Shown here: positions 43,371 to 48,160 of the stretch, in pieces | Layout: every line of letters begins with the position of its first letter | How positions within the stretch are numbered: the stretch's first letter is position 1 | Assembly: GCF_000768875.1 (NCBI RefSeq) | Contig: NZ_JRAO01000003.1 | Span: 9,108-57,267 of the forward strand | Direction of reading: 5' to 3' | Length of the DNA stretch: 48,160 nt | Origin: Porphyromonas sp. COT-239 OH1446 | GTDB taxonomy: Bacteria; Bacteroidota; Bacteroidia; Bacteroidales; Porphyromonadaceae | The notes under the pieces: model-generated | What the model saw: the letters and a program-made list of their open reading frames with translations, nothing else | Databases searched by the model: none | Told to the model about the DNA's origin: nothing | Position numbers and translations under genes: made by a program

Positions 43371-45872
43371 CTAACGGAGTGTCTCGAAGAGGCGCTCCAG
43401 CGACATCATATCCTTGATCAAGACCTCTCGAGGCTTGCTCCCCCCCTGAGGCCCAACCACTCCCGAACCCTCAAGCTGATCCATGAGGCGTCCTGCCCTG
43501 TTGTAGCCGATGTTGAACTTGCGCTGAATATTGCTTGTCGAGCCAATCTGACTATTGACGACCATGCGGGCGACCTCCTCAAAGAGTGGGTCTTTCTCAC
43601 TCGGGTTGAAGGTCTTTGCCCCTCCCTCCTCATCCTCGGGGATGTATTCGGGGAGCATATAGGCTGAGCCCGTGCTCTCCTGCTGCTGGATGTGGCTAAC
43701 AATAGCCTCGCTCTCAGGAGTATCGAGGAAGGCACACTGCAGGCGGATCATCTCCTTACCCTGATAGAAGAGCATATCCCCACGCCCGATGAGCTGGTTT
43801 GCCCCAGGGGAGTCGAGGATGGTGCGAGAGTCGATCATAGAGAAAACCTTAAAGGCAATACGAGCTGGGAAATTCGCCTTGATCAAGCCAGTGATCACAT
43901 CTGTTGAGGGCCTCTGCGTGGCGATGATCATGTGGATACCAGCTGCTCGAGCCTTCTGTGCTAGACGAGTAATGGGCTGCTCAACCTCCTTGCCAGAGGT
44001 CATGATGAGGTCAGCAAATTCGTCTACGACAAGGACAATATAGGGCATTAGCTGACCGCCATTGATGGCGACATTCTCTCGGTTGCGCACCTGTTGGTTA
44101 TACTCCTTGATCCCACGTACTCTAGCCTGTGTGAGCTGATGGTAACGGTTATCCATCTCGATACAGAGGGAGTTGAGCGTAGGGACGACCTTCGTCATGT
44201 CTGTGATGATCGCCTTGTCTACGTCGGGCAACTTGGCTAGGAAGTGGTTCTCTAACTCTTCATAGACCGAGAACTCCAGCATCTTGGGGTCTACCATGAC
44301 GAACTTGAGCTCCTCTGGTCGCTTGCTGTAGAGGAGTGAGGTGATGATGGCATTGAGCCCGACACTCTTGCCCTGCCCCGTAGCCCCTGCGATCAGGAGG
44401 TGAGGGATGCGGCTGAGGTCGAATACAAAGGGCTCATTCGTGATCGTCTTCCCCATCCCGATGGGTAGCTCCATGCTATCACGCAGTTCGTTGTAGCGGC
44501 GAGAGGCTAAGATCGAACGCATGGAGACAATCTGAGGTGTAGAGTTTGGGACCTCGATCCCGATTGTCCCCTTACCTGGCATAGGGGCAATGATGCGAAT
44601 ACCTTCGCTCTTGAGGCTTAGGGCGATGTCTTCCTCCATCGTTTTGATGCGAGAGACCTTGATCCCCTGATCAGGGATGACCTCGTATAGGGTAACGGCT
44701 GGCCCAATGGTAATGCGACTGGGGGTTACCCGCATCTTGAAGCTCGCAAGCGTGTCGATGATACGCTGCTTATTGCGCTCGATCTCAGCCATGTTTTGCA
44801 CTGGGGCATTCAGCTCGTAGTCCTTCAATAACTCGATAGAGGGGATCTGATAGTGCTCCAGCATTACCCCTGGGGCTAACCCCGGATTACGGTGGCGCAC
44901 CTCGACGAGATCATCCTCTGGGGCTTGCTCAATGATGAGCCCATCGATCGAATGGATTGTACTGGAGAGAGGCTGCTGTGAGGACTCAGAGGTGGGCAGC
45001 TCGCCCTCCTCCTCGCTCTCGGGCTCTTCGTCCTCGAGAGGCTCATCCTCGGCCATGAGGGCATCCCCCTCGTTAGTCTCTTCGTCTAGATCCTCTTCGG
45101 AGGGCTCTTGCTCCTGAGCCTCTACTTCTCCTGCTCCAAAGCCTCTGATGCGCCCCCATAGGCCGAGGCGGGGTATATGGGCCTGCCGAGGTAGCCTTGG
45201 GTGCTGTACTAGATCAAGAGCTCTATCGTTGGTCAGCACCAGACCGATCACAAGGCTAGCGAGTAGGATGAGTAGCAACCCCCACCCCTTGACCTGCATC
45301 ATGAGATAGTTATACAATCGTATGCCATGTGCCCCCCCCCACTCTAGGTGAGAGTCTACGGAGAAGAGGCTCTGTAGGGCGGCCATGGCCAGCGACACCC
45401 ATATCATGAAGAAGGCATACTTGACGAAGCGCAGGAGGGCTGGGATATAGCCCGAACGCTCCCCACGCACCATCAGGATGCCGATCCAAAAGAGGAAGAC
45501 CAGCATGCACATGCTCCCCCAGCCGAACATCCCATTGAAGATGAAGTTCGCCCACCTAGCCCCTAGAGCACCGAAGTGGTTGAGGAATTTCTCCTGCCCC
45601 TCTAAGGGCACTCCCGAGTCGAGCTTGAGCAGTAGGCTCTGATCCTGCGCCCCTGTGGGCAAGAAGGAGAGTACGCTCACCGTTGAGAGCAGGGCAAAGA
45701 GCAATAGGAGCAAGCCCACAACCGTCTGTATTCGATTGAGGGAGAAGGTCGAGAAGAAGCTCGAGGCAAAGCCCTGTGCACCGCTCTCTCCGAAGAGGCG
45801 GCTCTCTAGGCTAACCTTCTTTTTGCTCTTGCGTTTGGGGGCAGCAGTGCGAGACTGTATCTTTTTGGCCAT
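43371..45872 (-). CDS. ftsK: DNA translocase FtsK
   Basis: Septal DNA pump that clears the chromosome termini at division. The 833-residue protein has four or so N-terminal membrane helices (VVGLLLLLFALLSTVSVL; MCMLVFLFWIGILM; FFMIWVSLAMAAL; LLLILLASLVIGLVL), a very acidic linker (about 250-320), the alpha/beta motor with Walker A AGATGQGKSVG (about 495) and Walker B VVDEFADLIM, and the winged-helix gamma domain (IQRKFNIGYNRAGRLMDQLE) that recognises KOPS sites. It follows parE by 40 nt and precedes lolA by 30 nt. Confidence 0.96.
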   Translation of the reverse strand: MAKKIQSRTAAPKRKSKKKVSLESRLFGESGAQGFASSFFSTFSLNRIQTVVGLLLLLFALLSTVSVLSFLPTGAQDQSLLLKLDSGVPLEGQEKFLNHFGALGARWANFIFNGMFGWGSMCMLVFLFWIGILMVRGERSGYIPALLRFVKYAFFMIWVSLAMAALQSLFSVDSHLEWGGAHGIRLYNYLMMQVKGWGLLLILLASLVIGLVLTNDRALDLVQHPRLPRQAHIPRLGLWGRIRGFGAGEVEAQEQEPSEEDLDEETNEGDALMAEDEPLEDEEPESEEEGELPTSESSQQPLSSTIHSIDGLIIEQAPEDDLVEVRHRNPGLAPGVMLEHYQIPSIELLKDYELNAPVQNMAEIERNKQRIIDTLASFKMRVTPSRITIGPAVTLYEVIPDQGIKVSRIKTMEEDIALSLKSEGIRIIAPMPGKGTIGIEVPNSTPQIVSMRSILASRRYNELRDSMELPIGMGKTITNEPFVFDLSRIPHLLIAGATGQGKSVGLNAIITSLLYSKRPEELKFVMVDPKMLEFSVYEELENHFLAKLPDVDKAIITDMTKVVPTLNSLCIEMDNRYHQLTQARVRGIKEYNQQVRNRENVAINGGQLMPYIVLVVDEFADLIMTSGKEVEQPITRLAQKARAAGIHMIIATQRPSTDVITGLIKANFPARIAFKVFSMIDSRTILDSPGANQLIGRGDMLFYQGKEMIRLQCAFLDTPESEAIVSHIQQQESTGSAYMLPEYIPEDEEGGAKTFNPSEKDPLFEEVARMVVNSQIGSTSNIQRKFNIGYNRAGRLMDQLEGSGVVGPQGGSKPREVLIKDMMSLERLFETLR

Positions 45873-45912
45873 AAACTAAACAAAGTAAATCGTTGAATAA
45901 CCGCTTCGTTGA

Positions 45913-47868
45913 TCACTCATCGACGATGAGGTTGTCGATGATGAAGCTCTGACGCTCGGGCGTATTCTTGCCCATATAAAAGGTGAGTAGATGCTGTAGA
46001 TTATCCTCCTTCTTGATCCGAATAGGATCTAGCTTGATATTCTCCTCTGCGATCCAGTCCTTGAACTGCTCGGGGGAGATCTCCCCTAGGCCCTTGAAGC
46101 GCGTTACGAGGGCTCGCTTGCCGAGCTTGGCCAGGGCCTCCTGCTTCTGTGCCTCGTTGTAGCAGTAGATATTGGTCTCTTGGGCTGGAGCTTCGGTGTC
46201 GGGAGTGGCCTTCTTGCGGCTGCGCCCCTTCTTCGAGGCACTAGAGCTCTGGGCACTCATGTAGCTCTCGCCCTTGTGCCCATCGTTGGGCAAGAAGACT
46301 CGGAAGAGCGGGGTCTCTAGGATGAATAGATGCCCTCGACGCACCAACTCGGGGAAGAACTGCAAGAAGAAGGTGATGATAAGCAGGCGAATATGCATCC
46401 CATCGTCGTCGGCATCGGTGGCGATGATGATGCGGTTGTAGCGCAAGCCATCCAATCCATCCTCGATATTGAGGGCAGCCTGTAGGAGGTTAAACTCTTC
46501 GTTCTCATAGACCACCTTCTTGCTCTGACCATAGCAGTTCAAGGGCTTACCTCTGAGGCTGAAGACGGCTTGATAGCTCGGGTTGCGACAGGTCGTGATC
46601 GAACCACTGGCCGAGTTCCCCTCGGTAATGAAGAGGCTGGTCAGCTCGGGATTCTTCGCCTTGGGGTCGTTGAAGTGTACGGTGCAGTCTCGGAGCTTTT
46701 TGTTGTGCAGGCTAGCCTTCTTAGCCCGCTCTCGAGCGAGCTTGGTGATCCCGCTCATGCTCTTGCGCTCCCGCTCATTCTCCTGGATCTTTTGCAGTAG
46801 CGTTGCGGCGTCCTCCGTGTGGATGTGCAGGTAGTTGTCCAGCTCTTTGCTGAGGTAGTCGCTGAGGAACTTCTGAATGCTCCTCCCACCAGGCTCCATA
46901 TCCTTAGAGCCGAGCTTGGTCTTGGTTTGGCTCTCGAAGACTGGCTCCTCGACCTTGATGCTGATGGCGGCGACGATACCATTGCGAATATCGCTGTACT
47001 CGAAGTTCTTGCCGTAGAACTCCTTGATCACACGTGCCACAACCTCTCTGAAGGCCGAGAGATGCGTCCCGCCCTGCGTGGTATTCTGCCCATTGACGAA
47101 GCTGTAGAACTCCTCCCCATACTGATTGGCATGGGTCAGTACGATCTCGATGTCGTCGTCCTTGAAGTGGATAATCGGATAGAGGGGCTCGCCAGACATA
47201 TTCTCCTCGAGTAGATCTGCTAGACCGCCCTTGGAGAGGTAACGCTTGCCATTGTAGACCAGGGTTAGCCCGGCATTGAGGAAGGCATAGTTCTTGACCA
47301 TAGCCTCGACGAAGTCGTCTCGATACTGGTAGCCCTTGAAGAGCTCAGGGTCAGGGCGGAAGACAACCTCCGTCCCCGCTGCCCCATCGCTGGCGACGAC
47401 CTCGCCCTCCTCGAGCAGCTGTGCATGGCTGTAGCGCACACTCTTGGTCATGCCCTCTCGCCAGACGGTGATCTGACAATGGATCGACAGCGCATTGACA
47501 GCCTTGATCCCTACACCGTTGAGGCCGACGGACTTCTTGAAGGCCTTAGAGTCGATCTTCCCCCCAGTATTCATCTTGCTGGTAGCATCGATGAGCTTCC
47601 CCAGGGGAATGCCTCGGCCATAGTCTCGTACCCGCACCTCTCCTTGGGAGATGCTGATCTCGATCCTCTTGCCAGCCCCCATGACGTACTCGTCTATAGA
47701 GTTGTCAATAACCTCCTTGAGTAGGACGTAGATCCCATCGTCGGCGTGCGAGCCATCGCCTAGCTTACCGATGTACATACCGGGTCGCCGACGAATGTGC
47801 TCGTCCCACTCTAGGGTCTTAATATCGCTATCGTTGTAGTCTGTATGCTGTTGCGTACTCATTGCCAT
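45913..47868 (-). CDS. parE: DNA topoisomerase IV subunit B
   Basis: ATPase subunit that, with ParC, decatenates daughter chromosomes. It has about 651 residues, the length of ParE rather than GyrB. The GHKL ATP-binding motifs are [19 protein letters not shown] and [13 protein letters not shown]; the TOPRIM domain has [10 protein letters not shown] and [12 protein letters not shown]. The start is uncertain: in-frame ATGs lie at 47883, 47868 and 47862. The predicted transcript start near 47888 leaves only 5 nt before the first, so 47868 is chosen. parC is not in the window. It heads a five-gene cluster with ftsK, lolA, gltA and priA. Confidence 0.92.
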   Translation of the reverse strand: MAMSTQQHTDYNDSDIKTLEWDEHIRRRPGMYIGKLGDGSHADDGIYVLLKEVIDNSIDEYVMGAGKRIEISISQGEVRVRDYGRGIPLGKLIDATSKMNTGGKIDSKAFKKSVGLNGVGIKAVNALSIHCQITVWREGMTKSVRYSHAQLLEEGEVVASDGAAGTEVVFRPDPELFKGYQYRDDFVEAMVKNYAFLNAGLTLVYNGKRYLSKGGLADLLEENMSGEPLYPIIHFKDDDIEIVLTHANQYGEEFYSFVNGQNTTQGGTHLSAFREVVARVIKEFYGKNFEYSDIRNGIVAAISIKVEEPVFESQTKTKLGSKDMEPGGRSIQKFLSDYLSKELDNYLHIHTEDAATLLQKIQENERERKSMSGITKLARERAKKASLHNKKLRDCTVHFNDPKAKNPELTSLFITEGNSASGSITTCRNPSYQAVFSLRGKPLNCYGQSKKVVYENEEFNLLQAALNIEDGLDGLRYNRIIIATDADDDGMHIRLLIITFFLQFFPELVRRGHLFILETPLFRVFLPNDGHKGESYMSAQSSSASKKGRSRKKATPDTEAPAQETNIYCYNEAQKQEALAKLGKRALVTRFKGLGEISPEQFKDWIAEENIKLDPIRIKKEDNLQHLLTFYMGKNTPERQSFIIDNLIVDE

Positions 47869-47893
47869 TTTGTGATTTGCCATGCAAGGCTAC

Positions 47894-47901
47894 CAAAGGT
47901 A
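47894..47901 (-). promoter_or_regulatory. Probable -7 element of the parE-ftsK-lolA-gltA-priA cluster
   Basis: The minus strand reads TACCTTTG, an exact TAnnTTTG match, 10 nt upstream of the first possible parE ATG. Confidence 0.5.
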
Positions 47902-48013
47902 CAAAAATCTCCCAACATCCATCTCGCCACATTTCCGAAGTGCTCCGGGCTGCCTATCGATCGGGCTTGTAGGCAAGAGGACAGACGATCCGAGGAAAAA
48001 AATCGCCTCAAAC

Positions 48014-48044
48014 TTGCAACAATCAATAAAAAGGTGTAAACTTG
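48014..48044 (+). promoter_or_regulatory. Probable promoter of the gene at the right edge
   Basis: TTG (48014-48016), 20 nt, then TAAACTTG (48037-48044), one base off TAnnTTTG. The spacing is identical to that of the promoter at 33840-33870. It points to the partial + strand gene starting at 48115 or 48139. Confidence 0.45.
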
Positions 48045-48114
48045 TGAGCAGATTGAGGTTGGGCAAGAACATTAAGTAGCGGAGAGCGGGCGAGCAAACA
48101 GCTTTTTTAACAAC

Positions 48115-48160
48115 ATGATTAACTTAACTCTAACGGAAATGGCAAAGACAAAATTCTTAG
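48115..48160 (+). CDS. Partial CDS at window edge, unidentified
   Basis: An ATG at 48115 opens MINLTLTEMAKTKFL and runs off the window. The in-frame ATG at 48139 (MAKTKFL) is the likelier start. Too little is present to name a product. The promoter candidate at 48014-48044 and the divergent parE gene support a real gene. Confidence 0.35.
   Translation, partial: MINLTLTEMAKTKFL

Noticed and set aside
45913-47868. GyrB instead of ParE
   Set aside because: The length and the start ([20 protein letters not shown]) fit the ParE-type subunit; the insert typical of many Gram-negative GyrB proteins is absent. Some ambiguity remains without a tree.

Overview
The window reads as a chromosomal segment of a Gram-negative Bacteroidota, most likely the genus Porphyromonas or a close relative. 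This rests on several observations. FeoA and FeoB are fused. Families largely confined to Bacteroidota are present (DUF4837, DUF4290, a DUF5686-type outer-membrane protein, an S46 dipeptidyl peptidase, a LolA-FtsK pair). Promoters carry the Bacteroidota -7 element TAnnTTTG. Exported proteins use SSC lipoboxes or AQ cleavage sites. GC content looks to be in the low to mid fifties by eye. The species is inference.

Layout. 188-4353 (+): cobyrinate a,c-diamide synthase, then an iron(II) uptake pair (FeoAB fusion plus a 56-residue Cys-rich membrane peptide). 9945-4390 (-): DUF4837 lipoprotein, pdxA and an AddA/RecB-like helicase-nuclease, convergent with feo at a shared hairpin. 10035-12056: aroE (+) and gcvT (-), convergent at a second hairpin. 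14492-12474 (-): a membrane sulfatase-fold (LTA synthase-like) protein. 23939-14619 (-): a tight eight-gene housekeeping cluster, lysS-gpsA-pgi-DUF4290-murA-rimM-dxr-rseP. 26615-29430: divergent dpp7 (-) and DUF5686 outer-membrane protein (+). 33558-29512 (-): dnaE-trxA. 33914-38469 (+): a three-gene locus of a His/Cys-rich small membrane protein, a TonB-dependent receptor and an internally duplicated His-rich lipoprotein. 47868-38643 (-): parE-ftsK-lolA-gltA-priA. A new + strand gene is cut by the right edge.

Most of the window is ordinary core genome. It covers envelope building (MurA, Dxr, RseP, LolA, FtsK), DNA replication (DnaE, ParE, PriA), central metabolism and peptide use. Four things stand out. 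(1) A family of 23-bp repeat units, in direct and inverted orientation, fills all three large intergenic gaps. (2) The 33914-38469 locus looks like an outer-membrane metal acquisition system with little-described partner proteins. (3) PriA has an intact N-terminal region and zinc-binding cysteines, but its Walker A and several other helicase motifs are eroded although the reading frame is open. (4) MurA has Asp in place of the usual active-site Cys.

No rRNA, tRNA, CRISPR array, insertion sequence or prophage was found. All calls come from reading the sequence and translations; no database search was run.
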